In this document: in pieces, positions 17,025 through 26,109 of the stretch | How the letters are laid out: each line of letters opens with the position of its first letter | Position numbering within the stretch: the first letter of the stretch is position 1 | Origin: Actinomadura barringtoniae | Lineage (GTDB): Bacteria > Actinomycetota > Actinomycetes > Streptosporangiales > Streptosporangiaceae | Assembly (NCBI RefSeq): GCF_017573505.1 | Contig: NZ_JAGEOJ010000021.1 | Span: 144,882 to 208,881 of the forward strand | DNA length: 64,000 nucleotides | Direction of reading: 5' to 3' | Made by a program: the position numbers and the translations under genes | Notes under the pieces: model-generated | Databases searched by the model: none | Seen by the model: the letters and a program-made list of their open reading frames with translations, nothing else | Told to the model about the DNA's origin: nothing

Positions 17025-18542
17025 ATGCATGAGGACGTGGAGCGGTGTGTACGGGCGGTTCAGTCCAAGGACGCGCGGTTCGACGGGTGGTTCTTCACCG
17101 GGGTCGTGACCACGGGAATCTACTGCCGGCCGAGCTGCCCGGTCGTGCCGCCCAAGCCGGAGAACATGCGCTTCTACCCGAGCGCCGCGGCCGCGCAGCA
17201 GGCCGGATTCCGCGCCTGCAAGCGGTGCCGCCCCGACGCCAGCCCCGGCTCCCCGCAGTGGAACGAAAGGGCCGACGTCGTGGCGCGGGCGATGCGCCTC
17301 ATCGCCGACGGGATCGTCGACCGTGAAGGCGTTCCCGGGCTCGCGTCCCGGCTTGGCTACAGCACGCGTCAGATCGAACGCCAGTTGCAGGCCGAGCTCG
17401 GCGCCGGCCCGCTCGCCCTGGCCCGCGCGCAACGCGCCCAGACCGCCCGCCTGCTGATCGAGACCAGCGCCCTGCCGATGAGCGACGTCGCGTTCGCCGC
17501 CGGGTTCGCGAGCATCCGGGCGTTCAACGACACCGTACGAGAGGTGTTCGCCCTCACCCCGACCGAGCTCCGCGACCGCGTTGCCCGAGGCCACCCTGCC
17601 TCCCGCCGCGCTGCCGCATCCGCCGTTCAGCCGAGCACTGAGGCTGCCGTCCCGGAGGTGACGCTGGCGCTGCGGCTGCCGTTCCGGGCACCGCTGTTCC
17701 CGGACAACCTGTTCGGCCACCTGGCGGCGACGGCCGTGCCGGGCGTCGAGGAGTGGCGCGACGGCGCGTACCGCCGGACCCTGCGCCTGCCGAACGGCTA
17801 CGGCATCGTGGCCCTGCGCCCGCACCCCGACCACGTCCAGTGCACGCTGTCGCTCACCGACCTCCGCGACCTCACCATCGCGATCAGCCGGTGCCGCCGG
17901 ATGCTGGACCTGGACGCCGATCCCGTCGCCGTCGACGACCTCCTGCGCACCGATCCCGTCCTCGCGCCCCTGGTCGACAAGGCCCCCGGGCGTCGCGTCC
18001 CGCACACGGTCGACGCCGCCGAGTTCGCCGTACGGGCCGTACTGGGCCAGCAGGTGTCCACGGCGGCCGCCCGCACCCACGCCGCCCGCCTGGTCACCGC
18101 GCATGGCGAGCAGATCGTCGACCCCGGCGGCGGCCTGACGCACCTGTTCCCCGACCCCGCCGCGCTGGCCGACCTCGATCCGGAGACGCTGGCGTTCCCC
18201 AAGACCCGCCGTACGACCCTGACCTCCCTCGTCGCGGCGCTCGCCGCCGGAGAGATCGACCTGGGCGTCGGCAGCGACTGGATCGAGGCCCGCTCCCAGC
18301 TCGCCGAGCTCCCCGGAGTCGGCCCGTGGACCATCGAGACGATCGCGATGCGGGCGCTCGGCGACCCCGACGCGTTCATCCCCGGCGACCTGGGCGTCAA
18401 GATCGCCGCCGACGGGCTGGGCCTGCCCACCACCCCGGCCGCCCTCACCCGCCGCGCCGCCGCCTGGCGCCCGTGGCGCGCCTACGCCGTCCAGTACCTC
18501 TGGGCCACCGGTGACCACGCGATCAACCGGCTGCCCGCCTGA
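17025..18542 (+). CDS. Ada metal-binding/AraC HTH/AlkA fusion: DNA-3-methyladenine glycosylase and regulator
   Basis: 505 residues in three parts. Residues ~1-75: Ada_Zn_binding with FFTGVVTTGIYCRPSCPV and FRACKRCRP, giving the four cysteines that bind zinc and accept methyl from phosphotriesters. ~80-185: AraC HTH (MSDVAFAAGFASIRAFND). ~210-505: AlkA N-terminal domain and HhH-GPD glycosylase (ELPGVGPWTIETIAMRALGDPDAF, with the catalytic Asp in the second half). No methyltransferase domain; that activity is the next gene. An adaptive-response activator-repair enzyme. Start ATG 17025 chosen by homology; GTG 16992 and GTG 17037 are alternatives. Confidence 0.9.
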   Translation: MHEDVERCVRAVQSKDARFDGWFFTGVVTTGIYCRPSCPVVPPKPENMRFYPSAAAAQQAGFRACKRCRPDASPGSPQWNERADVVARAMRLIADGIVDREGVPGLASRLGYSTRQIERQLQAELGAGPLALARAQRAQTARLLIETSALPMSDVAFAAGFASIRAFNDTVREVFALTPTELRDRVARGHPASRRAAASAVQPSTEAAVPEVTLALRLPFRAPLFPDNLFGHLAATAVPGVEEWRDGAYRRTLRLPNGYGIVALRPHPDHVQCTLSLTDLRDLTIAISRCRRMLDLDADPVAVDDLLRTDPVLAPLVDKAPGRRVPHTVDAAEFAVRAVLGQQVSTAAARTHAARLVTAHGEQIVDPGGGLTHLFPDPAALADLDPETLAFPKTRRTTLTSLVAALAAGEIDLGVGSDWIEARSQLAELPGVGPWTIETIAMRALGDPDAFIPGDLGVKIAADGLGLPTTPAALTRRAAAWRPWRAYAVQYLWATGDHAINRLPA

Positions 18543-18570
18543 CACCTGCACGAGGAGAGGAACCAAGACC

Positions 18571-19101
18571 ATGTCCGGACACCGGACGCACACCGTGGTG
18601 GACAGCCCGTACGGCCCGCTGACCCTGGTCGCGACCGACGGCGCGCTGTCCGGCCTCTACATGGACCTGCAGCGGCACCGCCCGGACCAGGAGACCTTCG
18701 GTGACCGCGAGGACCCAGAGGCCGACCCGTTCGCCGCCGTGGCCGAACAGCTGACCGCCTACTTCGCGGGCGAGCTGACCGACTTCGATCTGCCGCTGAA
18801 CCTGCACGGCACCCCGTTCCAGCGCCGCGTCTGGGAGGCGCTCCAGGAGATCCCGTACGGCGAGACCGTCTCGTACGGCCGGCTCGCCGTGGAGATCGGC
18901 AACCCCAGCGCCTCGCGCGCCGTGGGCCTGGCGAACGGCAAGAACCCGGTCGGCATCATCGTCCCCTGCCATCGCGTGGTTGGTTCCACGGGAAACCTCA
19001 CCGGCTACGGCGGCGGCATCGACCGCAAACGCCGCCTGCTCGACTTCGAAAACCAAGTCAGAGCCGGCTCAGGCTCCACGACCACCGCAACCCTCTTCTG
19101 A
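18571..19101 (+). CDS. ogt: Methylated-DNA--protein-cysteine methyltransferase
   Basis: 176 residues. The methyl-acceptor motif IIVPCHRVVGSTGNLTGYGGG and the DNA-binding GETVSYGRLAVEIGNPSASRAVG helix are complete, so it should repair O6-methylguanine. ATG 18571 has GAGGAGAGG eight bases upstream. The gene lies 28 bases after the Ada-AlkA fusion; together they supply both arms of alkylation repair and the sensor, almost certainly one operon. Confidence 0.95.
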   Translation: MSGHRTHTVVDSPYGPLTLVATDGALSGLYMDLQRHRPDQETFGDREDPEADPFAAVAEQLTAYFAGELTDFDLPLNLHGTPFQRRVWEALQEIPYGETVSYGRLAVEIGNPSASRAVGLANGKNPVGIIVPCHRVVGSTGNLTGYGGGIDRKRRLLDFENQVRAGSGSTTTATLF

Positions 19102-19283
19102 CCACCCAAAACGGCCGCCGGATCGCCCCCGCCCCCGCAGCGGGACGACCCGGCGGCCCCCTCCACCCCCAACCCACCCCACGCACCGCACCGCAGACCG
19201 CACGCCCCCGACAGCGCGTCACGAGCGGTCGACGGGGCGCCGCGTCGCGGCAGGGCGGCTTGGGGGGCGTCACCGCTGTGGTG

Positions 19284-19766
19284 TCATCGGCGACGGCTGC
19301 GTTGGAAGGTGAGGGCGGCGAGGGCGAAGAGGAGGCCGCCGGCCATGAACCAGGGCTCGTAGAGGAAGGTGGCGAAGCGCTCCTCGGCGGTCAGGTCGCC
19401 TGAGGACTTCGCGCCCACGGCCAGTGCGGCCCAGTCCACGACGCTGGGGAGGGCGTGGACGATCATGACGGCGGTCGCGCCCCACGCGGCCGTCAACAGC
19501 ATCCTGCGCGCGAAGCGCTCGCCCCAGGGACGTACGAGCGCCAGGGCCAGCGCCGCCGCGACCGCCGACACCGGGATCGCGATCACGTCGATGACCAGCA
19601 GCGGGGCGTTGTCGAAGATCGACTGGCCGTTCGGGAGGCCCGCTCGGCCGCCGGCCAGCCAGTAGACGTGTACGAGCGAGAACAGCACACCCCAGGCGGC
19701 GGCCGCGTACGCCCCCGCGTTCCGCAGTGCCGGTCGCCGGTCGTCCAAGGTCAGCGTCGTGTTCAT
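19284..19766 (-). CDS. DUF3995-like membrane protein
   Basis: 160 residues from ATG 19766. Four helices (~20-38, 55-75, 90-110, 138-153); the first carries SLVHVYWLAGG, the signature seen in the small DUF3995 membrane family. Function unknown. It is divergent from the DnaN paralogue, with no shared function evident. Confidence 0.75.
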   Translation of the reverse strand: MNTTLTLDDRRPALRNAGAYAAAAWGVLFSLVHVYWLAGGRAGLPNGQSIFDNAPLLVIDVIAIPVSAVAAALALALVRPWGERFARRMLLTAAWGATAVMIVHALPSVVDWAALAVGAKSSGDLTAEERFATFLYEPWFMAGGLLFALAALTFQRSRRR

Positions 19767-19911
19767 GGCCCCTACTCTGCTGAGCCGTCGGCGCGCGGGC
19801 CTCCCTCTCAGCGGCCGGTGACCTCCCCCGGACGGGTGAACCTCCCGATGGGTGGTTTTGTCCTTGGCGGGGGTTAACGTGCCAGGTGTAGCCGAGAGTC
19901 GAGAGGCAGTC

Positions 19912-21072
19912 ATGGTGGAGTTCCGGGTCGAACGACAGACGCTCGCCGAGGCCGTGGCCTGGGCGGCCCGCACGCTGCCCTCCCGCCCCGCGCTGCCGGT
20001 CCTGGCGGGCATGCTCATCGAGGCGGGCGACGACGGCGTCTCGGTGGCCGGGTTCGACTACGAGGTCTCGGCCAAGGCGGGCGTGGCCGCGATGGTCGCC
20101 GAGTCGGGCCGCGTTCTGGTGCCCGGCCGCCTGCTCGCCGAGATCGTACGCAACCTTCCTCCACAGCCTGTGGACATCTCCCTCAAGGGCACGGAGGTCG
20201 TGGTCCGCTGCGGCACCGCCGAGTTCGGGCTGCAGACCATGCCGGTCGAGGACTACCCCACGCTGCCCGAGCCGCCCGGCGTAGCGGGCACGATCCCCGG
20301 CGAGCTGTTCACCGCCGCCGTCGCGCAGGTCTCACCGGCCGCCGGACGCGACGACACCCTGCCCATGCTGACCGGTGTACGGATCGATTTCGAGGGCGAC
20401 ACGATGTGGCTGGCCTGCACGGACCGCTACCGCATCGCCGCCCGCGAGCTCACCTGGTCGCCCGCCGACCCTGAATTCAAGGCGGGGATCGTGGTCCCGG
20501 CGCGGACGCTGGCCGACACCGCCAAGGCGATCCGTTCCGGCGACGAGGTCACGATCAACCTGGCGGGCGGCAGCGGCACCGACACCCTGATCGGCATCGA
20601 GAGCGGCGGCCGCCGCATGACCACGCGCCTGCTGGACGACCAGTACATCAACTACCGGACCCGCCTCACCGGCACCTGGACGTCCGTCGCCCGCGTCCGT
20701 ACCGCCACGTTCGTCGAGGCGATCAAGCGCGTCGCCCTGGTCACCGAACGCAACACCCCGCTCCGCCTGGCCTTCTCCGCCGACGAGGTCCAGATCCGCG
20801 CCGCCTCGGGCGACGCAGCGCGCGCGAACGAGTCCCAGTCCGCTCAGCTCACGGGCGATGAGATCGACATCGCGTTCAGCCCGCAGTACCTGCTCGACGG
20901 CCTGGCCGGCATCGACACCAAGTACGCCCGCCTGCAGTGCACCACCCCGACCAAGCCCGCCCTCCTCAGCGCGATCCCTGACCCCGAGGGCGGCGAAGAG
21001 GAGGAGGCGCCGGAGAGCGACGAGGACACCGGCTTCCGCTACCTGCTCATGCCCATCCGCCTCAACGCCTGA
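19912..21072 (+). CDS. DNA polymerase III beta subunit-like sliding clamp (paralogue)
   Basis: 386 residues, the three repeated domains of bacterial DnaN in order; VERQTLAEAVAWAARTLPSRPALPVLAGM opening strand-helix, PMLTGVRIDFEGD, TDRYRIAARE and the C-terminal RYLLMPIRL strand are all present. Start ATG 19912 with GAGAGG. No dnaA, recF or gyrase genes adjoin, so this is most likely a second clamp rather than the oriC copy. An acidic insertion (GGEEEEAPESDED) precedes the last strand. Could serve a specialised polymerase or act as a spare clamp. Confidence 0.88.
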   Translation: MVEFRVERQTLAEAVAWAARTLPSRPALPVLAGMLIEAGDDGVSVAGFDYEVSAKAGVAAMVAESGRVLVPGRLLAEIVRNLPPQPVDISLKGTEVVVRCGTAEFGLQTMPVEDYPTLPEPPGVAGTIPGELFTAAVAQVSPAAGRDDTLPMLTGVRIDFEGDTMWLACTDRYRIAARELTWSPADPEFKAGIVVPARTLADTAKAIRSGDEVTINLAGGSGTDTLIGIESGGRRMTTRLLDDQYINYRTRLTGTWTSVARVRTATFVEAIKRVALVTERNTPLRLAFSADEVQIRAASGDAARANESQSAQLTGDEIDIAFSPQYLLDGLAGIDTKYARLQCTTPTKPALLSAIPDPEGGEEEEAPESDEDTGFRYLLMPIRLNA

Positions 21073-21087
21073 TCCCCGCGCGGGTCC

Positions 21088-21927
21088 TCAGAGGTTCGTG
21101 GCGGTACGGATCAGGCCTGCCAAGGCCTGGGAACGGCTGTGCGGCGGCCAGGCGATCACCGTGGTGACGGTGGGCGCGTCCAGGACGGGGACGGCGGCCA
21201 GGTTGCCGTGCAGGTTGACGCGGCACGACTCCGGCAGGACGGCCACCGTCCGGCCGAGCGAGATCAACTGGTAGAGCTGCGCGTTGTCCCGGACCACGGG
21301 CCCCGGGCCGTCCCGGTACGTCCCGTCCCGGCGCGGCCAGCGCGGCATCGGCAGGTCGGGCAGGTCGGCGACGTCGGCCATCTTCAGGCTGGTCCGGGTG
21401 GTGAGCGGGTGCCCGGCGGGCAGGACCGCGACCTGGTCCTCTCGCAGCAGCTCCTCGGTGTCGAGCCCGGACGTCGAGTCGTACGGGAGGTGCAGCAGCG
21501 CCACGTCGGCCCGCCCGTCGCGCAGCAGCCGCTCCTGCTCGCCGGGCCCGCAGAGGTGAACGTCGATGCGGACGGAGTCGGGCTCGGCGGCGTAGGCGTC
21601 GAGGAGCTTGGGCAGCAGTTCGTTGGACGCCCCGGCCTTGGTGACCAGGACCAGCCCGGCGTGGCCGTTCGCGGCCCGGCGGGTGCGGCGGTCGGCGGCG
21701 TCGACCGCGTCGAGGGCCGCCCGGCCCTCGCGCAGCAGCACCGCTCCGGCCTCGGTCAACGTGACCGTACGGCTCGTACGCTGCAGCAGGGCCACGCCGA
21801 GCCGCCGTTCCAGCTGCTGGATCGCGCGCGAGAGGGGCGGCTGCGCCATTCCGAGACGTTCCGCCGCCCGGCCGAAGTGCAGCTCCTCGGCGACCGCCAC
21901 GAAGTACCGCAACTCCCGCGTCTCCAT
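21088..21927 (-). CDS. LysR-family transcriptional regulator
   Basis: 279 residues from ATG 21927. N-terminal HTH (LRYFVAVAEELHFGRAAERLGMAQPPLSRAIQQLERRLG) and the periplasmic-binding-type effector domain. Divergent from the SDR at 22072; a perfect LysR-type palindrome lies in the 144-base gap. Effector unknown. Confidence 0.93.
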   Translation of the reverse strand: METRELRYFVAVAEELHFGRAAERLGMAQPPLSRAIQQLERRLGVALLQRTSRTVTLTEAGAVLLREGRAALDAVDAADRRTRRAANGHAGLVLVTKAGASNELLPKLLDAYAAEPDSVRIDVHLCGPGEQERLLRDGRADVALLHLPYDSTSGLDTEELLREDQVAVLPAGHPLTTRTSLKMADVADLPDLPMPRWPRRDGTYRDGPGPVVRDNAQLYQLISLGRTVAVLPESCRVNLHGNLAAVPVLDAPTVTTVIAWPPHSRSQALAGLIRTATNL

Positions 21928-21999
21928 GCCCGTCACGGTACCCGCGGGACAGCGCATTCGGATTCGGCGAACGATGTTTTCGCTGATGAGAGTGGATTG

Positions 22000-22014
22000 A
22001 TACTCGGGGAGTAT
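22000..22014. promoter_or_regulatory. LysR box
   Basis: ATACTC-GGG-GAGTAT is a perfect six-base inverted repeat with a three-base spacer and fits T-N11-A. It lies 58 bases before the SDR start and 73 bases before the divergent lysR start, the expected place for autoregulation and activation of the SDR. Confidence 0.65.
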
Positions 22015-22071
22015 TGATGCTCACCCAAACGGTGTTGGAGGTCCGAGTGGGGTCCGGGACACGATCAATGC

Positions 22072-22803
22072 ATGAGTGAGAACACGATCGCGCTGGTCAC
22101 CGGCGCGAACAAGGGGATCGGATTCGAGATCGCGGCCGGCCTGGGCGCGCTCGGCTGGAGCGTCGGCGTCGGCGCCCGGAACGACGAGCGCCGCGAGGCC
22201 GCCGTGGCCAAGCTGCGCGCGGCCGGAGCCGACGCGTTCGGCGTCCCGCTCGACGTGACCGACGACGCGAGCGTCGAGGCCGCCGCCCGGCTGATCGAGG
22301 AACGCGGCGGACGGCTGGACGTGCTCGTCAACAACGCGGGCGTGACCGGCGGCATGCCGCAGCAGCCCACCGACGTCGACCTCGACACCGTCCGCACGGC
22401 CGTCGAGACCAACGTCATCGGCGTCATCCGCGTGACCAACGCGCTGCTGCCGCTGCTGCACCGCTCGGAGTCGCCGCGGATCATCAACATGTCCAGCACG
22501 GTCGGCTCCCTCACCCGGCAGAGCGACCCCGACACCGAGAACCAGGTCGGCCCGCTGTCGGTCGCGTACTCGCCGTCCAAGACGTTCCTCAACGCCGTCA
22601 CGGTCCAGTACGCGCGGGAGCTGCGCGGCACCAAGTTCCTGATCAACGCCGCCTGCCCGGGGTACGTCGCGACCGACCTCAACGGCTTCCGCGGCGTCCG
22701 TACCCCCGAGCAGGGCGCGGCCATCGCCATCAAGCTCGCGACCATGCCCGCCGACGGCCCCAGCGGCTCCTACTTCGACGACGACGGCGTCATCCCCTGG
22801 TAG
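22072..22803 (+). CDS. SDR-family oxidoreductase (carbonyl reductase-like)
   Basis: 243 residues. VTGANKGIGFE cofactor loop, VNNAGVTGG, catalytic Ser in NMSSTVGS and YSPSK, and the PGYVATDLN segment resemble the carbonyl-reductase-like SDR group. Probably NADP-dependent, cytosolic. Expected target of the divergent LysR protein. Confidence 0.92.
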   Translation: MSENTIALVTGANKGIGFEIAAGLGALGWSVGVGARNDERREAAVAKLRAAGADAFGVPLDVTDDASVEAAARLIEERGGRLDVLVNNAGVTGGMPQQPTDVDLDTVRTAVETNVIGVIRVTNALLPLLHRSESPRIINMSSTVGSLTRQSDPDTENQVGPLSVAYSPSKTFLNAVTVQYARELRGTKFLINAACPGYVATDLNGFRGVRTPEQGAAIAIKLATMPADGPSGSYFDDDGVIPW

Positions 22804-22867
22804 TGCCCACGCCTGGTACTGCCCGCGCCGCCAGCGCCATCGAGTCGGCCAACCCCCCGCAGCCGAG

Positions 22868-23296
22868 CCTCCGCGCCCGGGCCTGCGGGCCCGGGCCTGC
22901 GCGTCCGGGCCTGCGCGTCTGGGGCTGCGCGTCTGGGTTTCCGCGTCTGGGCTTGCGCGCTTGGGCCTGCGCGTCTGGGTTTCCGCGCCTGGGCTTGCGC
23001 GTCTGGGGCTGCGCGTCTGGGGCTTGCGCGTCTGGGGCTGCGCGTCTGGGTTTCCGCGTCTGGGGCTGCGCGTCTGGGTTTCCGCGTCTGGGGCTGCGCG
23101 TCTGGGTTTCCGCGTCTGGGGCTGCGCGTCTGGGGCTGAGCACCTGGATTTCCGCGTTTGGGCCTGCGCGCTTGGGCCTGCGCCTCTGGGGCTCCGGGCC
23201 TGGGTTTGCGCGCCTGGGTTTCCGCGCCGGGCCTGCGCGCGCGGGGGCTGCGCGTCCGGGCCTGCGCGTCCGGGCTTCACCGCCTGGGGCTGCGTC
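22868..23296. repeat. 14-bp tandem array, about 30 copies
   Basis: A head-to-tail array with unit GCGTCTGGGGCTGC, alternating through its centre with GCGTCTGGGTTTCC, so a 28-bp higher-order unit is visible around 23040-23130. Flanks are more degenerate. Because 14 is not a multiple of three and the unit lacks stop triplets, long open frames run through it on both strands; none looks like a protein. It fills the 525-base gap between the SDR and the propeller gene, which face each other, so no promoter is needed here. Confidence 0.9.
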
Positions 23297-23328
23297 GGGG
23301 CGGGCCGGTGGGGCGGGGCGTTCGGGGG

Positions 23329-24438
23329 TCAGTTTTCGGTGGAGCGGGCGGTGATGGAGGACTCGACGGGGCCGGTGGCGCTGGTGGCCTGGTGGGAGCC
23401 GACCATCCAGACGCTGCCGGGCAGGGACGCCGAGGCGAGCCAGACGGCGGTGTCGCCCATGGGGTGCGGGGACGCGGTCACCGACCAGCGGCGGCCGTCG
23501 AAGTGGGCCAGTTCCCCGCGGCCGCCGGCGACCCAGATGTCGTCGGGGGCGAGGGCGGTGATCGTGTTGGCGGCGGTGATGGGCGCCTTGACGCGGCTCC
23601 ACTTGCGGCCGTTCCAGCGCAGGACGCGGTCGCGGCCCACGGCCCAGGCGTCGTCGGCGGCGATCGCGGCGACGCCGGTCAGCGGGAACCTGGTGGACGG
23701 GCTGGGGACCTGGGCCCAGGAGGCGCCGTCGTAATGCATGATCAGGCCGGCGCGGTCGGCGGCGCCCACGGCCCACACGTCGGTGGGCGACGTTCCGGAG
23801 ACGGCCAGCAGCTTGCCCCTGGCGATCGGGGGAGTGGTCTCCGGGTGCCAGGCCTTGCCGTCCCAGTGGATCGCGACCGGGCCCGCGGGCCTCGTGGCGG
23901 AGCCAGCGGAAGCCGCGGTGCCCGCGGTGCCCGCGCCGCTCACGGCGGAGGCCGCGGCGCCCGCCGGGCCCCAGGAGAAGCCGTGGCCGACCGCCCAGGC
24001 CTCGGCGCCGAACATCGCCACGTCGGTCAGGACGTAGTCGCGGGCGGCGTCGGGGGCCGTCCAGCTCGCCCAGGACGAACCGTTCCAATGCTGCACGAGC
24101 GGGACCTCGGTGCCGGCGAGCCGGTCGAACCCGCCGCCCACGGCGATCGCGCCCTCGGATGAACGGGAGATGCCCTGGAATCCCGCGCCGAGGAGGGCGG
24201 CGTCGGCGGCCGGGCCGGGCGGAACGGCCCAGGCCGTGCCGTCCCAGCGGGCGAGGAGCGGCTGCTGGGCGGCGTGCCCGGCGACCCAGATCTCCTCGGG
24301 GGAAGCGGCGGCGACGCCGTTCAGCATGTGCGGGATCTCGACGACCGCCGGCGCGATGGGTCGCCAGGCGGCGGCGTCGGGAAGCACCATCACCGCGCCC
24401 TTGACTCCGGCGCGATCGTGCGTCTCTCGTCGGTTCAC
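23329..24438 (-). CDS. Six-repeat beta-propeller-like protein
   Basis: 369 residues with six repeats, each containing a W-[DN]-G-x-x-W element (WDGTAW, WNGSSW, WDGKAW, YDGASW, WNGRKW, FDGRRW) and six [IVA]W[AVM]VG strands (EEIWVAG, TDVWAVG and similar). This pattern is common in actinomycete proteins predicted to form propellers. No signal peptide or membrane segment, so a cytosolic scaffold or binder is likeliest. An Ala/Gly/Ser insertion (~25 residues) interrupts the third repeat. Start may be ATG 24438 or 24390. No enzyme function is claimed. Confidence 0.7.
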   Translation of the reverse strand: MNRRETHDRAGVKGAVMVLPDAAAWRPIAPAVVEIPHMLNGVAAASPEEIWVAGHAAQQPLLARWDGTAWAVPPGPAADAALLGAGFQGISRSSEGAIAVGGGFDRLAGTEVPLVQHWNGSSWASWTAPDAARDYVLTDVAMFGAEAWAVGHGFSWGPAGAAASAVSGAGTAGTAASAGSATRPAGPVAIHWDGKAWHPETTPPIARGKLLAVSGTSPTDVWAVGAADRAGLIMHYDGASWAQVPSPSTRFPLTGVAAIAADDAWAVGRDRVLRWNGRKWSRVKAPITAANTITALAPDDIWVAGGRGELAHFDGRRWSVTASPHPMGDTAVWLASASLPGSVWMVGSHQATSATGPVESSITARSTEN

Positions 24439-24576
24439 CGCTCAGGGCCTCTCAGCATCAGACGACAGATCATCGTGCGGGATCATCGACCGTCCGAAGG
24501 TGTCTTGACAAGCGTACGCACAAAGCTTCAACGAATCTGCTTCCGTGGCCCGTTCCAGGCGATCAGGGCATACCGG

Positions 24577-25161
24577 TCAAAGGTCCAGGACGGCGAGGAT
24601 GAAGTGCAGGTCGTGGCTCCCTTCATTGCCGTACGCGTGCGGCCGGTCGCCCACGAACACCGCGGCCATCCCGGCCTCCAGCACGTCGACGTGACCGTCC
24701 ACGTGCAGTGAGAGTGTTCCCTCTTCTACATATACGGCCTCTTTCGTCCCGGGGACGTGTGGTTCGCTTTCTCTTTGCTCTCCTGGGCGAAGTTCCCACC
24801 GCCACAGCTCCAGTGACGGGCGCGGATCACTGCCGCCGAGCAGGGTTCCGAGGCCGCCGTTCGGCCCGCGCCACAGCACCACCTGCCGGTTCGGCGGGAA
24901 CACCCGGACCGGCGGCTCCTCGGTGACCTGAACGAGCCGGGTGAGCGGCACCCCGAGCGCCTCGGAGATCCGGATCAGCGTGCTCAGGTTGGGGTTGCCG
25001 CGGCCCTGCTCCAGCCCGACCAGGACGCCCTTGCTGACGCCCGCCCGCGCGGCCAGCTCGTCCAGGCTCCAGCCGTGCCCGCCGCGCAGCGATCGCACGG
25101 TCTTGGCGACGGCCTCGCCGATGTCCTCGCTCACGAACGCTCCTCGATCATCCTCGATCAC
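24577..25161 (-). CDS. XRE-cupin transcriptional regulator
   Basis: 194 residues. An HTH (~15-70, WSLDELAARAGVSKGVLVGLEQGRGNPNLSTL) joined to a cupin barrel (~110-190; PHVPGTKEAVYVEEGTLSLHVDG, DRPHAYGN). Typical of regulators that bind a small ligand or metal in the cupin and control a divergent gene, here the B3/4-domain protein. Start is ATG 25161 or a GTG ten codons later. Confidence 0.88.
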   Translation of the reverse strand: MIEDDRGAFVSEDIGEAVAKTVRSLRGGHGWSLDELAARAGVSKGVLVGLEQGRGNPNLSTLIRISEALGVPLTRLVQVTEEPPVRVFPPNRQVVLWRGPNGGLGTLLGGSDPRPSLELWRWELRPGEQRESEPHVPGTKEAVYVEEGTLSLHVDGHVDVLEAGMAAVFVGDRPHAYGNEGSHDLHFILAVLDL

Positions 25162-25175
25162 AAGCCCTCTCGGTC

Positions 25176-25203
25176 GTTATAGTGCCATCAAGAGTCTATT
25201 AAA
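25176..25203. promoter_or_regulatory. Divergent promoter with ATAG-N13-CTAT inverted repeat
   Basis: The 42-75-base gap between the XRE-cupin and B3/4 genes is AT-rich for this genome and holds ATAG-N13-CTAT flanking a TATAGT element. A likely operator or -10 region for one or both genes; no experimental-grade evidence. Confidence 0.35.
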
Positions 25204-25236
25204 ATGACCGCTGACCTTGAGGTGAGGAGTGTAAGG

Positions 25237-26109
25237 ATGCTGGACCGGATCGCCGTCGACCAGGCCGTGTTCGACCTGCGGCCGGACTTCGCGGTGCTCG
25301 TGATCACTGCCGAGGGACTGGTGAACGGTCCGAGCGACGCCGAAGCCGAGGCCTGGCTGGCCGCCGCCGCCAAGTCCGCCATCCCCGAAGCCGCCGGTGC
25401 TGCCGCCGCCGACGCCGCCATCCCCGGAGCCGGTGTCGCCACCGCCGGAGCCGGTGCCGCCGATGGCCCTGCCGCTGGAGCCGGTGCCGCCGAGGTCGGT
25501 GTCGCCGACGCTGCCATCCGCGGAGCGGGTGCCGCCGAAGCGGGCGCGGCCGAAGCCAGTACCGGTGCTGGCGCTGGTGCGGGCTCGGCCGTTGAGGATC
25601 CGCATGTGGTCGCCTGGCGGGAGGCGTACCGCGCGTTCGGCGCCAAGCCACAGCGGACCCGGCCGTCGGTGGACGCGCTGCTCCGCCGAGCCGACGCCCT
25701 GCCCGCCATCAACAAGGTCGTGGACGCCTACAACGCGATCAGCGTCCAGTACCGCCTGCCGGTAGGCGGCGAGGACCTCGACGCCTACCAGGGACCGGCT
25801 CGCCTGATCCGCGCCACCGGCGACGAGCCGTTCGACGTGATCGCGGGCGGCGAGCCCGCCGTCGAGCACCCGTCCGCGGGCGAGGTCGTCTGGCGGGACG
25901 ACGCGGGCGTGACCTGCAGACGCTGGAACTGGCGGCAGTGCGTCCGCACCCGCGTCACCGAGTCCAGCAAGAACGTGCTGTTCCTGCTCGAGCGCCTTGA
26001 GCCGTACAGCCTCGACCGCCTTCAGGAGGCCGGCGAGGACCTGTCCGCCCGACTGCGCGCGATCTCCCCGGACGTCCGGATCCAAAGCCGCCTGATCGGC
26101 GGCGCCTGA
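25237..26109 (+). CDS. B3/B4 tRNA-binding-domain protein with Ala-rich insertion
   Basis: 290 residues from ATG 25237 (GGTGAGGAG upstream; ATG 25204 is an alternative). The C-terminal ~170 residues are a B3/4 domain (VDALLRRADALPAINKVVDAYNAIS, CRRWNWRQCVRTRVTE), the module of phenylalanyl-tRNA synthetase beta that also occurs alone in small actinomycete proteins with presumed aminoacyl editing or binding roles. Between the N-terminal strand and B3/4 lies ~75 residues of Ala/Gly/Pro repeats (25375-25600). It overlaps the next gene (GATGG), so an operon with the transporter is likely. Confidence 0.8.
   Translation: MLDRIAVDQAVFDLRPDFAVLVITAEGLVNGPSDAEAEAWLAAAAKSAIPEAAGAAAADAAIPGAGVATAGAGAADGPAAGAGAAEVGVADAAIRGAGAAEAGAAEASTGAGAGAGSAVEDPHVVAWREAYRAFGAKPQRTRPSVDALLRRADALPAINKVVDAYNAISVQYRLPVGGEDLDAYQGPARLIRATGDEPFDVIAGGEPAVEHPSAGEVVWRDDAGVTCRRWNWRQCVRTRVTESSKNVLFLLERLEPYSLDRLQEAGEDLSARLRAISPDVRIQSRLIGGA

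Noticed and set aside
19912..21072. Chromosomal origin region
   Set aside because: No dnaA, recF, gyrB or DnaA-box cluster near the clamp gene.
22021..23280. Long leftward frame of about 419 codons through the 14-bp array
   Set aside because: It exists only because the repeat has no stop triplets; the composition is repetitive and the real SDR lies on the other strand.
22868..23296. CRISPR array
   Set aside because: Repeats are contiguous with no spacers and no cas genes are present.
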